Below are positions 36,600 to 45,381 of a stretch of 64,000 nucleotides of DNA, piece by piece. The stretch spans positions 1,178,001-1,242,000 of the forward strand of contig NZ_CP049107.1 in the NCBI RefSeq assembly GCF_011044255.1, in the 5' to 3' direction. The DNA is from Rhizorhabdus phycosphaerae (GTDB lineage Bacteria > Pseudomonadota > Alphaproteobacteria > Sphingomonadales > Sphingomonadaceae). A program made the position numbers and the translations under genes. Every line of letters begins with the position of its first letter. The stretch's first letter is position 1. The notes below the pieces were generated by a model, which had not been told where the DNA came from, ran no database searches, and was given only the letters and a program-made list of their open reading frames with translations.

Positions 36600-36839
36600 T
36601 CAGGCGCCCCTGGGAACCTCGCGAGGCGAGCGATACGGGGCGCCTCCCACGGCCGCATAGGGTGCCTGCGCTTCTGCCACGACTACCGGAGCGTGCGTCG
36701 CCTGCGGACGAAAGATGGGCGCGATCATCCAGTTGGGAGGCGTAGGCCGAACCGCCCCCGTCGACGGAAGGCTATCGGAGAACGCCCCGGAGATCAGGAC
36801 CTCCGCCTGCGCCATCATATCGCCCGTCATCATGTTCAT
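36600..36839 (-). CDS. Small hypothetical protein with dedicated terminator
   Basis: 79-aa protein starting MNMMTGDMMAQAEVLISGAF, then Pro/Ala/Val-rich (VVVAEAQAPYAAVGGAPY). It has SD GGTGAG five bases before the ATG and a strong intrinsic terminator right after the stop, which together argue that it is expressed. I do not recognise it. The 238 bases upstream (36840-37077) are relatively AT-rich and contain a GCGGCT/AGCCGC hairpin (36959-36976) but no further gene. Confidence 0.6.
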   Translation of the reverse strand: MNMMTGDMMAQAEVLISGAFSDSLPSTGAVRPTPPNWMIAPIFRPQATHAPVVVAEAQAPYAAVGGAPYRSPREVPRGA

Positions 36840-37077
36840 TGCGACTCACCACCTGATCACTGTCTTGGCGGCTAGATGCGCCTGTTGGCCGCTCAAGAAA
36901 ATAGGACTCCCGCTTAAGTTACAATTGTTGACAGCTTCCTAATTTCTGGCCGCTCGCGGCGGCTGCGGACAGCCGCAATAGCCTGTCTGCTGCTGCCAGC
37001 GAGTCAAGAAATTGATTGATTTTTGCACAAGATTATTGTACGCGAAAATGCCTGTCGGCTGAGGAGCATCGCGTAGG

Positions 37078-37338
37078 TTGGAACAGACCGGAAGCCCACC
37101 CTGCCCCGACCTCGTCCAGATCGACGCCCTGATCCACGCACTCGACAATCTGCGCCACTGGACGTCGGATGCGCGGGACAAAGGACGACGTCGCGACCTG
37201 CAGAGCCGACGACTTGCTCTCAGCGCGGCTCGGCTCAGGGACGAATCGTGGAGCGCAAGCTTGCTTGCGGCCTATCAGCTTTTCGAAGTCGACGGACTGC
37301 ACCAGGCCTGGCGCGACATCGGCGGAGGCCACGCGTAA
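37078..37338 (+). CDS. Small hypothetical protein (TTG start)
   Basis: 86-aa predicted helical protein (IDALIHALDNLRHWTSDARD, then ESWSASLLAAYQLFEVDGLHQAW). The only start is TTG at 37078, with GAGGAG about 11 bases upstream, a little far. Amphipathic helices and ordinary amino acid use favour a real product, but no family is recognised. It ends 51 bases before the stop of the convergent TauE/SafE gene. Confidence 0.45.
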   Translation: MEQTGSPPCPDLVQIDALIHALDNLRHWTSDARDKGRRRDLQSRRLALSAARLRDESWSASLLAAYQLFEVDGLHQAWRDIGGGHA

Positions 37339-37389
37339 TCGGCAAGATCAAGCGGCCGATATCAGGCCTGCGCGCCTGCCCGGCGGCCG

Positions 37390-38184
37390 TCAGGAGAGGA
37401 GGAGCTTCAGCCCCGTGAGGAACAGGATGACGGCGAGCGCCCGCTGGACGAACGTCTCGTTCAGCCACATCGTGAGCCTCGCGCCGAGGACGATCCCGGG
37501 AATGGATCCGATCAGCAACATAGCCAGCAGGTGCAGGTCGACCGCGCCCGCGACGAGATAGCCGAGCCCCGCGACGAGCGTCAGCGGCACGGCATGCATG
37601 ATGTCGGTCCCCACCAGCTTCCGCGCAGTCAGCCGCAATGGATAGAGCATGAGAAGCATCGTCGCTCCCAGCGCCCCCGCGCCGACCGAGGTGAGCGTCA
37701 CCAGCGTGCCCAGCACGGCGCCCGCGAGCACCGTGAGCGCCGGCTGCCAGCGCACGAAGCGCTTGGCGCGGGCTTCGTCATCGACGTCGATCATCGCCGT
37801 CACCAGCTGGCGGCGAAACAGCGTCGCGGCGGAGGTGATGACGAGCATGCCGCCGAGCATCGTAACCACCAGCCCGTGCTTCACCTGGTGACTTCCCGAG
37901 GCGAACAGGAACAACAGGGTCAGAAGCGCTGCGGGAATACTGCCGAGGCAGAGCCAGCCGACGATGCGGACATCGGCGCTCTCCTGGCGATGATGGACGA
38001 TCGACCCTGCGGTCTTGGTGACTGCCGCGAACCACAGATCGGTGCCCACCGCCGTCGTCGGCGCGACCCCGAACAAAAGGATCAGGATCGGTGACATCAG
38101 CGAGCCACCCCCGACCCCTGTAATGCCGACGATGATCCCGACGAGCAGTCCGGCCAGGGCATTCAACCAGTCGATGTCGATCAT
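37390..38184 (-). CDS. TauE/SafE-family anion exporter
   Basis: 264-aa membrane protein with about eight helices of the TauE/SafE (DUF81) family, which move sulfite, sulfoacetate or related anions. LAGLLVGIIVGITGVGGGSLMSP at the start is the family's Gly-rich first repeat, matched by VTLTSVGAGALGATML in the second half. Neighbouring genes give no hint of the substrate. Confidence 0.92.
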   Translation of the reverse strand: MIDIDWLNALAGLLVGIIVGITGVGGGSLMSPILILLFGVAPTTAVGTDLWFAAVTKTAGSIVHHRQESADVRIVGWLCLGSIPAALLTLLFLFASGSHQVKHGLVVTMLGGMLVITSAATLFRRQLVTAMIDVDDEARAKRFVRWQPALTVLAGAVLGTLVTLTSVGAGALGATMLLMLYPLRLTARKLVGTDIMHAVPLTLVAGLGYLVAGAVDLHLLAMLLIGSIPGIVLGARLTMWLNETFVQRALAVILFLTGLKLLLS

Positions 38185-38348
38185 GCTGCCCCGGCTCTGT
38201 TCACGCCCCTCCTATTGCCGGGGCCCTGCCTGGGGACAAGAAAGCTCTTCTTCCCTGCCTGCAAGCGATCACCCTGCGCGGCCGTAACGGCGCCCAACGG
38301 GTCGGACCCTGCAGACGTACGCCCGCACCGCGCCCCCTTTACACAGAA

Positions 38349-38384
38349 AGGCCGCCAGGACGGGCTGGAGCCTCCTGGCGGCCT
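38349..38384 (-). terminator. Hairpin terminator after the UrcA gene
   Basis: Twelve-bp perfect stem AGGCCGCCAGGA (38349-38360) / TCCTGGCGGCCT (38373-38384) with a 12-base loop, about 27 bases past the UrcA stop on the minus strand. The following minus-strand bases are CTTTCTGTG, moderately T-rich. It probably ends the urcA transcript. Confidence 0.65.
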
Positions 38385-38411
38385 CTGTCGGCCATGCGGT
38401 GTCGCCAGCAA

Positions 38412-38726
38412 TCAGCGGGCGGCGAGGCGGATATCGGCAGCCGGCTTGGCCTGCGCCAGAGTGGCCTTGGCTCCCATCACGGCCTTCTGGCGGCAGGCGG
38501 CAACCTCGATGCTGGTGCCGACATCCGGGCGACCGCAGACATCTTCGGCAGCGCGGCGGATCCGGGCGTCGAGCTGCGAAGCGCCCGCTGCACTGGAGAG
38601 GTCGAGATCGCCATAGGCGACAGCGACGCGAGCGGGTTCGGCGCGGAGCGGCGTTGCGGCAGCGATGGTGACGAAGGTCGCGACGATCGCGAAGGTGCCG
38701 GCGACGGTGTTGTTCAGCTTGGTCAT
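38412..38726 (-). CDS. UrcA-family periplasmic protein
   Basis: 104-aa exported protein of the UrcA family: signal peptide (ATFVTIAAATPLRA), then VAVAYGDLDLSSAAGASQLDARIRRAA and a Cys pair (VCGRPD, AACRQ) typical of it. The ATG at 38726 has SD AAGGGAA. The family is common in sphingomonads and Caulobacter relatives, with no established function. It carries its own terminator and its upstream region is AT-rich (38727-38892), suggesting a monocistronic gene. Confidence 0.85.
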   Translation of the reverse strand: MTKLNNTVAGTFAIVATFVTIAAATPLRAEPARVAVAYGDLDLSSAAGASQLDARIRRAAEDVCGRPDVGTSIEVAACRQKAVMGAKATLAQAKPAADIRLAAR

Positions 38727-38892
38727 TTTCAGTTCCCTTTTGATGTGCGTTGTGGATGTCACATGCTCAGCAGGAACCGTGCCAAATGAAAAAATGGCGA
38801 AAAATCAGTTTTTTTTCAGTGTAGGGTAGAAGGAAACCCGCTCACCATTAGCGAATTTCACCATCTCACGGTGGATAATCCTAAACCCGCCA

Positions 38893-39279
38893 TCAGCCTC
38901 GGCGGCGGAGAGCAGTCACTTCGATCTCGATCTTCATCTCCGGCCGGATGAGCCCGACGATCAGCGCCGTGGCGGCGGGACGAATCTCCCCGAAAGTGGC
39001 GCCGAGCACCGGAGCCACCTCCTCCCAATGGGAGGCATCGGTGAGATAATAGGTGGCGCGAACCACGTCCGCCATGGCGAAGCCGGCCTGCGACAACGTC
39101 CGTTCGATCAGTGCCAGCGCGTTCCGGGCCTGATCGGCAACCCCGTCGGGCATGACTCTCGTTTCGGGATCATAGCCGGTGGTGCCGGCAACGAACGCCC
39201 AGTCACCGTCGACGAGCGCCCGGCTGTAGCCGACCTGCTCTTCGAAGGGAGAGCCCGAGGAAATCCGGATACGGGTCAC
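38893..39279 (-). CDS. RidA-family protein
   Basis: 128-aa RidA/YjgF/UK114 protein, which hydrolyses reactive enamine/imine intermediates from amino acid metabolism, or belongs to a related subgroup. YSRALVDGDWAFVAGTTG, NALALIERTLSQAGF and VVRATYYLTD are family blocks. The Arg expected near the C-terminus for the archetype could be that in LIRPEMKIEIE. The start overlaps the purT stop by four bases (ATGA), so the two are translationally coupled. Confidence 0.92.
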   Translation of the reverse strand: MTRIRISSGSPFEEQVGYSRALVDGDWAFVAGTTGYDPETRVMPDGVADQARNALALIERTLSQAGFAMADVVRATYYLTDASHWEEVAPVLGATFGEIRPAATALIVGLIRPEMKIEIEVTALRRRG

Positions 39280-40463
39280 TCGCCGTCGCTCGGGTAGATG
39301 ATACGCACCTTGGCCGCGGCCGCCCGCGCCGCCGCCCGCGCCGTATCGGCCGTGCCGCCGCGCGCGACTGCGAGAGCGACGCCCATGCGGCGATTGGGAC
39401 GCGTGACCGGCTTGCTGAACAGCCGCATATCGGTCTCCACGCCATCCACCGGGGCCAGCGCCTCGGCCAGCCCCTCGAAGCGGAAATCCTCCGCGTTCCG
39501 GTCGGCCAGGATAACCGCCGACGCTGCGGCCCCGTTGAGGTGGATGTGCGGGATCGGCAACCCCAATATGGCTCGTGCGTGCAGATCGAACTCGGTCAGG
39601 TTCTGCGAGATGAGCGTGACCATGCCGGTGTCGTGGGGACGGGGTGACAGCTCGGAGAAGATGACCTTGTCGCCGGCGACGAAGAACTCGACGCCGAACA
39701 GGCCATAGCCGCCCAGATTGTCGACGACCTTTCGCGCCATGTCCTGCGCCGCCTTCAGCGCCTTCTTCGACATCGGCGTCGGCTGCCAGCTTTCCTGATA
39801 GTCGCCCCGCTCCTGCCGATGGCCGATGGGCTCGCAGAAGATCACCCCTTGCCGGGTGCGGACGGTCAACAGCGTGATCTCATAGTCAAACGCGACGAAG
39901 GCCTCGACGATCACGCGCTGGCGATCGCCCCGCATCCCTTCGACGGCGTAGTCCCACGCCGCATCGACGGCGCCCTCGGCGGTGACGATGCTCTGCCCCT
40001 TGCCCGACGACGACATGACCGGTTTCACCACGCAGGGAATCCCGATCTTTTCGACCGCCGCCCGCATCTCCTCGCGGCTTTCCGCATAAAGGAAGCGCGA
40101 CGTGACAAGGCCCAGCTCCTGCGCCGCCACGTCGCGGATGCGGTCGCGGTTCATCGTCAACTGCGTCGCACGCGCCGATGGCACGACCGAAAATCCGCGA
40201 TCCTCATAGTCCTTCAGGACTTCCGTCCGGATCGCTTCGACCTCGGGAACGATATGATCGGGGCGGTGCTTCTCGATCACCGCGGCGAGGGCGTCACCGT
40301 CCAGCATCGAAAAGACTTCGGAGGCGTCCGCCAGTTGCATCGCCGGCGCATCGGCATAGGAATCGCAGGCGATGACATAGGCGCCGAGCCGCTTCGCAGC
40401 GATCACGAACTCCCGTCCCAACTCACCGGAACCGAGCAACAATATCTTCGCGATCGGGGTCAT
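39276..40463 (-). CDS. purT: Formate-dependent GAR transformylase
   Basis: Phosphoribosylglycinamide formyltransferase 2 (395 aa), an ATP-grasp enzyme using formate and ATP in purine synthesis. ILLLGSGELGREFVIAAKRLG is the usual N-terminus, KPVMSSSGKGQS the ATP-grasp glycine loop, and FGVEFFVAGDKVIFSELSPRPHDTGMVT the metal-binding block. I favour the second of two adjacent ATGs (40463) because AAGGAG lies six bases upstream; 40466 is the alternative. RidA overlaps its 3' end. Confidence 0.95.
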   Translation of the reverse strand: MTPIAKILLLGSGELGREFVIAAKRLGAYVIACDSYADAPAMQLADASEVFSMLDGDALAAVIEKHRPDHIVPEVEAIRTEVLKDYEDRGFSVVPSARATQLTMNRDRIRDVAAQELGLVTSRFLYAESREEMRAAVEKIGIPCVVKPVMSSSGKGQSIVTAEGAVDAAWDYAVEGMRGDRQRVIVEAFVAFDYEITLLTVRTRQGVIFCEPIGHRQERGDYQESWQPTPMSKKALKAAQDMARKVVDNLGGYGLFGVEFFVAGDKVIFSELSPRPHDTGMVTLISQNLTEFDLHARAILGLPIPHIHLNGAAASAVILADRNAEDFRFEGLAEALAPVDGVETDMRLFSKPVTRPNRRMGVALAVARGGTADTARAAARAAAAKVRIIYPSDGE

Positions 40464-40613
40464 CATCGTCTCCTTGCCGCCGCCGATAGAGGGAGTCGTC
40501 CAGCTGATAAAGCCGCTGCGGAAGATCCCTAAGGGATTTTACAATAGTTCATTTTGTCTCGCCTGCGCGATCGGCTATGCCAAGGACAAACCGCTAAGGG
40601 GCGAAGCGGCTAA

Positions 40614-41783
40614 GTGTCTGTCGATATTTTCATATTTGCGGTTCTGCTGCTCATCAACGCGTTGATGACGATCGCGATGCTGCTGGCCTCGCGGACACTC
40701 GGCCAGCCGAAGATGGCGAAGATGCTGGCGGGCGCGTTCGGCTGCAACGTCCTGCTCTATACCGCCGACCCCATCTACTATTTCTACTTCCGCGGCGATC
40801 CCTGGGCCAATCTTCTGGTCAGCGTCTTTGCGACGACCACGCCGATCCTCGCGGCCATGGCCTATCGGATGCGGTCTGGCCTGCCCCACAAGACCCCCTA
40901 TTTCGTCGTAAGCCAGGCTGCCGCACTGCTGGTGATCTTCTTCTTCAGCACCGGCTATCCGGACCGGGGGCTGGCCGGCGCCGTCGTCCCCTTCTATGCA
41001 GCGATCGTCCTGCTCTTCGGCGTGACCAGCGCCCTTCTCCGGCCCGGACGCAAGCTCCTGCTGGGCGAGCGGCCGATCATCTTCACCTGCATGGGCATGG
41101 CCGCCATCGAGATTGCCGGCGGAATGACCCTTGCCCTGATGCCGCCTCAGGGCTCGGAGCTGCTCGACCAGGCCTATACGGTGATCGTCTTTCTGGGCCT
41201 CCCTGCCATGACGGTCGCGGCGGGCATCTTCTCGCTCTATCTGATGGGCGGCGATCTGTCGGAGCGGCTGCGCCTGGCAGCGGATACCGACTCGCTCACG
41301 GGCGCGCCCAATCGGCGGGCGATCGAGACCACCGGCACGCGCCTGATGCAGGAAGCGAACGCGTTCGGCCGTCCCCTTACGGTCGCGATCTGCGACGTCG
41401 ACCATTTCAAGGAAATCAACGACCTCTACGGCCACAGCCATGGCGACGAAGTCCTCTGCCAGATCACCAGCCTGTTTCGCGACACCCTGGTGGCCCCGGA
41501 ACATTATGGCCGGTTCGGCGGCGAGGAATTCGTACTGTTCTTCCCCGGAGCCGATATCGACCGGGCCCGCGACAAGGTCGAGGAGCTTCGCAATCGTATC
41601 GCCAAGCTCCGGATCGGCGATCTGCCGCTTCGCCTCACGGCAAGCTTCGGTATCGCCCCGATGAGCGCATCGGATCAGATATTGAGCGACGTGATCAAGC
41701 GCGCAGACCGCGCACTCTATGCCTCGAAGGAGGCGGGACGGAACCGGACGACCGTCGATCGCCAGGCCGCCGCCGCCTTCTGA
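40614..41783 (+). CDS. Membrane-bound diguanylate cyclase
   Basis: 389-aa protein with about six N-terminal membrane helices and a C-terminal GGDEF domain, making c-di-GMP. The active site is GGEEF (residues 302-306), preceded by DSLTGAPNRRA and VDHFKEINDLYGH. No R-x-x-D inhibitory site is visible five residues before the signature, so product inhibition by that route is unlikely. The start is GTG at 40614. Two PilZ proteins in the window (15750, 16403) could be receptors. It abuts the stop of the convergent ArsC-like gene. Confidence 0.92.
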   Translation: MSVDIFIFAVLLLINALMTIAMLLASRTLGQPKMAKMLAGAFGCNVLLYTADPIYYFYFRGDPWANLLVSVFATTTPILAAMAYRMRSGLPHKTPYFVVSQAAALLVIFFFSTGYPDRGLAGAVVPFYAAIVLLFGVTSALLRPGRKLLLGERPIIFTCMGMAAIEIAGGMTLALMPPQGSELLDQAYTVIVFLGLPAMTVAAGIFSLYLMGGDLSERLRLAADTDSLTGAPNRRAIETTGTRLMQEANAFGRPLTVAICDVDHFKEINDLYGHSHGDEVLCQITSLFRDTLVAPEHYGRFGGEEFVLFFPGADIDRARDKVEELRNRIAKLRIGDLPLRLTASFGIAPMSASDQILSDVIKRADRALYASKEAGRNRTTVDRQAAAAF

Positions 41784-42131
41784 TCAGCCGAACCGCGCCG
41801 CATATTGATCGGGCTTGAACCCGACCAGAAGCTGCCCGTCCCCATCGACAATCGGCCGCTTGATCATCGATGGCTGCGCGATCATCAGCGCAATAGCCTT
41901 GTCCTGATCGAGATCGGCCCGGTCGGCGTCCGGCAGCTTGCGAAACGTCGTGCCGGCACGATTGAGCACCGTCTCCCAGCCCAACTCCTGACACCAGCGC
42001 GTCAGCGTATCGCGATCGATCCCCGCCGACTTATAGTCATGAAAGGCATAGTCCACGCCCCGGCCCTCGAGCCATGTGCGCGCCTTCTTGATCGTGTCGC
42101 AATTCTTGATGCCGTACATCGTGATCGTCAT
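41784..42131 (-). CDS. ArsC/Spx-family protein (YffB-like)
   Basis: 115-aa thioredoxin-fold protein of the arsenate reductase/Spx family. The N-terminal YGIKNCDTIKKA carries the single reactive Cys, and RAGTTFRKL and IKRPIVDGDGQLLVGF are typical of the YffB branch, which probably does not reduce arsenate. The ATG at 42131 is chosen from several because AGGGGG is six bases upstream. Its function is uncertain; a thiol-linked role is likely. Confidence 0.9.
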   Translation of the reverse strand: MTITMYGIKNCDTIKKARTWLEGRGVDYAFHDYKSAGIDRDTLTRWCQELGWETVLNRAGTTFRKLPDADRADLDQDKAIALMIAQPSMIKRPIVDGDGQLLVGFKPDQYAARFG

Positions 42132-42200
42132 CGCCATCCCCCTCATCGCCGACGTCCCTGCCGGCCTCTTGTCTCTGCCGGCAGGGAAGCGGAGCGCTAA

Positions 42201-43502
42201 TCAAAGAACATATTTGGACAGGTCGGTATCGCGGGCAACCTCGCTCAGCTGCGCATCGACATAGTCCCGGTCGACGGTGATGGTCGAACCGCGCCGATCT
42301 TCGGCGCCGAAGCTGATCTCCTCGAGCAGCTTTTCCATCACCGTGGACAACCGGCGGGCGCCGATATTCTCGATCTGGCTGTTCACCTCCGCGGCGACCT
42401 TGGCGATGGCCGCGATGCCGTCTTCGGTGAAGGCTATCTCGACGCCCTCGGTGCCGATCAGCGCGCGATATTGTTCGGTCAGGCTGGCGCGCGTGTCGGA
42501 CAGGATCCGGACGAAATCCTGCTCGGTCAGCGCCTTGAGCTCGACCCGGATCGGAAGGCGCCCCTGCAGTTCGGGCAGCAGGTCCGACGGCTTGGCGACG
42601 TGGAACGCGCCCGAGGCGATGAACAATATATGGTCGGTCTTGAGCGGACCATATTTGGTAGAGACCGTCGTCCCCTCGATCAGCGGCAACAGGTCGCGCT
42701 GGACACCCTCGCGACTTACCGATCCGCCGCGCACGTCCGACACCGCGATCTTGTCGATCTCATCGAGGAACACGATGCCGTTCTGTTCGGCGTCCTGCAG
42801 TGCGGAACGGCTGACCTCGTCCTGATCGAGCCGCTTGTCGGCCTCTTCGTCGACGAGCTTGGACCAGGCGGCGCGAACCGTCATCTTGCGGCGCTTGGTG
42901 CGCCCTTGGCCCATCGCCTTGCCCATCATGTCGCTCAGATTGATCATGCCGATCTGCCCGTTCATGCCCGGCAGCTCGAACGGCATACCACCCGAATCCT
43001 CGACCTCGATCTCGATTTCCTTGTCGTCGAGCTGGTGGTCCTCGAAGCGCTGGCGGAAGGCCAGCCGCGTCGCCTCGCTGGCATCCTTGCCGACCAGCGC
43101 GTCGAGCAGGCGCCCCAGAGCCGCCTCCTCGGCCTTGTCCTTGACCGCGCTGCGCCGGCGCTCCTTCTCCAGCCGCACCGCCTCCTCGACCAGATCGCGG
43201 GCGATCTGCTCGACGTCGCGGCCGACATAGCCGACCTCGGTGAACTTGGTGGCCTCGACCTTCACGAAGGGCGCATCGGCGAGCTTCGCCAGGCGACGAC
43301 TGATCTCGGTCTTGCCGCAGCCGGTCGGGCCGATCATCAGGATGTTCTTCGGCGTTACCTCGTCGCGCAGATTTTCGGGCAGGCGCTGCCGCCGCCAGCG
43401 GTTGCGCAGTGCGACGGCAACCGCGCGCTTGGCGTCCGCCTGGCCGACGATATGCGCGTCGAGCGCAGCGACGATCGCCTTGGGAGTGAGTTGGTCGTTC
43501 AT
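42201..43502 (-). CDS. hslU: ATP-dependent protease ATPase subunit HslU
   Basis: 433-aa AAA+ unfoldase that feeds proteins to the HslV peptidase. Walker A is GPTGCGKT (residues 58-65), Walker [10 protein letters not shown] near residue 247, with the I-domain between, and the C-terminus ends DLSKYVL, as needed to dock on HslV. It follows hslV by 38 bases, in the usual hslVU order. Confidence 0.97.
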   Translation of the reverse strand: MNDQLTPKAIVAALDAHIVGQADAKRAVAVALRNRWRRQRLPENLRDEVTPKNILMIGPTGCGKTEISRRLAKLADAPFVKVEATKFTEVGYVGRDVEQIARDLVEEAVRLEKERRRSAVKDKAEEAALGRLLDALVGKDASEATRLAFRQRFEDHQLDDKEIEIEVEDSGGMPFELPGMNGQIGMINLSDMMGKAMGQGRTKRRKMTVRAAWSKLVDEEADKRLDQDEVSRSALQDAEQNGIVFLDEIDKIAVSDVRGGSVSREGVQRDLLPLIEGTTVSTKYGPLKTDHILFIASGAFHVAKPSDLLPELQGRLPIRVELKALTEQDFVRILSDTRASLTEQYRALIGTEGVEIAFTEDGIAAIAKVAAEVNSQIENIGARRLSTVMEKLLEEISFGAEDRRGSTITVDRDYVDAQLSEVARDTDLSKYVL

Positions 43503-43540
43503 GAAAATTGCTTTCGCTGGACTGATCGATGGGGCTGCGT

Positions 43541-44092
43541 TCAGGCGGCGCTGTCGAGCGTCTCGACCGTCAGGCTGTCATTGGTGAACACGCAGAGCTC
43601 GGCCGCGATCGCCATGGCCTTGCGACAAAGTGCTTCGGCGTCGGGCTCATAGTCGACCAGCGCGCGCGCCGCCGACAGGGCGAAATTGCCGCCCGATCCA
43701 ATCGCGGCCACGCCGGCCACCGGCTCCAGAACATCGCCATTGCCGGTGAGGATCAGGGTGACGTCCTTGTCCGCCACGATCATCATCGCCTCGAGGTTGC
43801 GGAGATATTTGTCGGTCCGCCAGTCCTTTGCCAGTTCGACGGCCGCGCGGAGCAATTGCCCATTATGCTGCTCGAGCTTGCGCTCGAGCCGGTCGAACAG
43901 GGTAAAGGCGTCTGCGGTCGCGCCGGCGAAGCCGCCGATCACCGACCCGTCACCCAGCTTGCGGACCTTGCGGGCATTCGGCTTCATCACCGTGTTGCCC
44001 ATGGAAACCTGGCCGTCGCCGATGACGACGACCTTGCCGTTCTTGCGCACCGACAAAATCGTGGTGCCGTGCCATTTGGGAAGTTCGCTCAT
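43541..44092 (-). CDS. hslV: ATP-dependent protease peptidase subunit HslV
   Basis: 183-aa N-terminal nucleophile peptidase. The mature enzyme should start at Thr10 ([13 protein letters not shown]), after removal of the nine-residue propeptide [22 protein letters not shown] and [14 protein letters not shown] are conserved blocks. AGGAC precedes the ATG at 44092. It pairs with HslU for heat-shock protein turnover. Confidence 0.97.
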   Translation of the reverse strand: MSELPKWHGTTILSVRKNGKVVVIGDGQVSMGNTVMKPNARKVRKLGDGSVIGGFAGATADAFTLFDRLERKLEQHNGQLLRAAVELAKDWRTDKYLRNLEAMMIVADKDVTLILTGNGDVLEPVAGVAAIGSGGNFALSAARALVDYEPDAEALCRKAMAIAAELCVFTNDSLTVETLDSAA

Positions 44093-44153
44093 ATCCGTCC
44101 TGATGCTTTGCGGATCGCGATATGGGAACGCCTCGGCGGTTGCGCAATCTCGC

Positions 44154-44507
44154 TCAGCTCTTGCCCACGAACATGAAGCAAGCCGCCCCGACCATGCAGG
44201 CGAAGGCGCCGACATGCCGCCAGCCGAGATGTTCGCCCAGCACGAAATAGGCGAAGCCCGCGAACACCAGCAGCGTCACGATCTCCTGTGTAATCTTGAG
44301 CTGCCCCGCGCTCCACCCGTGGAGATAACCGATCCGGTTTGCCGGCACCGCGAAGCAATATTCGACGAGAGCGATGCCCCAGGAAGCGAGGATGACGATC
44401 CACAGACGGGTGTCGGTGAACTTGAGATGCCCATACCAGGCGATCGTCATGAAGATGTTGGAGCAGACGAGGAGGAGGAGGGGCGTGAGCGTCATGCTCC
44501 GCGCCAT
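44154..44507 (-). CDS. DUF486 small membrane protein
   Basis: 117-aa protein with four hydrophobic helices of the DUF486 (DMT-like) family: [21 protein letters not shown] and [19 protein letters not shown] are the usual blocks. Its function is unknown, though it resembles small multidrug-resistance-type proteins in size. An internal ATG ([10 protein letters not shown], fifth codon) could be the true start. It is separated from hslV by 61 bases. Confidence 0.88.
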   Translation of the reverse strand: MARSMTLTPLLLLVCSNIFMTIAWYGHLKFTDTRLWIVILASWGIALVEYCFAVPANRIGYLHGWSAGQLKITQEIVTLLVFAGFAYFVLGEHLGWRHVGAFACMVGAACFMFVGKS

Positions 44508-44534
44508 AGCCCCCCGCTCGTCAGGAGAAAATGA

Positions 44535-45287
44535 TCAGACCGCCTGGAGACGCGTCACCGAGCGGTTACGGCGCCGGAGCGTGCTGCCAATCAGGCCGAA
44601 TCCTCCCAGCAGCATCATCCATGTTTCAGGTTCCGGCGCCGTGATCGGCTGGGGATTGGTCATCGACGTGACCTGGCCGATTCCTATCGCCCAATCCTGG
44701 CCGTTGACGGTCGGATTCACGTCGATGAATTTGACCGCGAACTGGTCGAAGGTAACCGCCTGCATGACCTGCGCGAAGGTAACCGAAAAGCTGCCCGTGC
44801 CGGTCAGGTCGGGGTTGGACGTTATGCCGCTGTTGGAATGCGCCGTGCATCCGCTGCTGCCCGCTGCAAAGCAGATGTCCTGGGTCCCGATATAGGGCCA
44901 GCTCTGGTTGTAATATTCGTAGGACAGCGCGCCGGTCGAGTTGGTGGCGCTTGTGTTCACCGTACCGGTGGTGTCGAAGCTGAAAGCCCGCAGTCGTGAG
45001 AAATTGGCGGAATCGTTGAGCAGCGAGTAGTTGAAATTATAGGTCAGACCGTTGTTGCTTACGCCGGTGAAGGTGAAGTTTCCGAGCGCGCTCACCGCCG
45101 TGGTGGTGCCGCTTCCGGCCAATGCGCTGTTGAAGTCGACGACCCATTGAAAGCCCGCATTGCCCGCGCTGATCGTAACCTCGTCATTGCTCGGCCAGAC
45201 GAAGGTGGCAGAGGCTGGCGCAGCGGCCATTACAATAGCGATCGCAGCGGCGGTAATCCCGCGGAAGTCGAACATCATGCCCCCCAA
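44535..45287 (-). CDS. PEP-CTERM (PEPxxWM) protein, paralogue 1
   Basis: 250-aa secreted protein: signal peptide (ITAAAIAIVMAAAPASATF), beta-rich domain, and sorting tail PEPETWMMLLGGFGLIG with a short Arg cluster (RRRNRS). The middle contains FTGVSNNGLTYNFNYSLLND and TGTGSFSVTFAQVMQ, which align with the neighbour at 45382-46101. These look like duplicates. An exosortase-like enzyme elsewhere would process the tail. Two direct repeats lie upstream (45339, 45356). Confidence 0.9.
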   Translation of the reverse strand: MGGMMFDFRGITAAAIAIVMAAAPASATFVWPSNDEVTISAGNAGFQWVVDFNSALAGSGTTTAVSALGNFTFTGVSNNGLTYNFNYSLLNDSANFSRLRAFSFDTTGTVNTSATNSTGALSYEYYNQSWPYIGTQDICFAAGSSGCTAHSNSGITSNPDLTGTGSFSVTFAQVMQAVTFDQFAVKFIDVNPTVNGQDWAIGIGQVTSMTNPQPITAPEPETWMMLLGGFGLIGSTLRRRNRSVTRLQAV

Positions 45288-45338
45288 GCCGAATCGGCTG
45301 AACCTGGGCGGTTCTAACTGATCCGCTCTTCAACCGTT

Positions 45339-45365
45339 ACGGCGGGACGACGTAAACGGCGGGAC
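45339..45365. repeat. Direct repeats ACGGCGGGAC upstream of a PEP-CTERM gene
   Basis: ACGGCGGGAC at 45339-45348 and 45356-45365, spaced by 17 bases, 52-78 bases upstream of the minus-strand PEP-CTERM start. The second copy is enclosed by CGTAAA (45351) and TTTACG (45366), an inverted repeat. The 17-base period puts both copies within about 1.6 helical turns, as in tandem activator sites. Regulatory function is inferred. Confidence 0.35.
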
Positions 45366-45381
45366 TTTACGATTGTTTACC

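Noticed and set aside
40525-40537. ATCCC-TAA-GGGAT hairpin between purT and the diguanylate cyclase
   Set aside because: Only a 5-bp stem in a divergent promoter region; too short for a terminator and no second copy.
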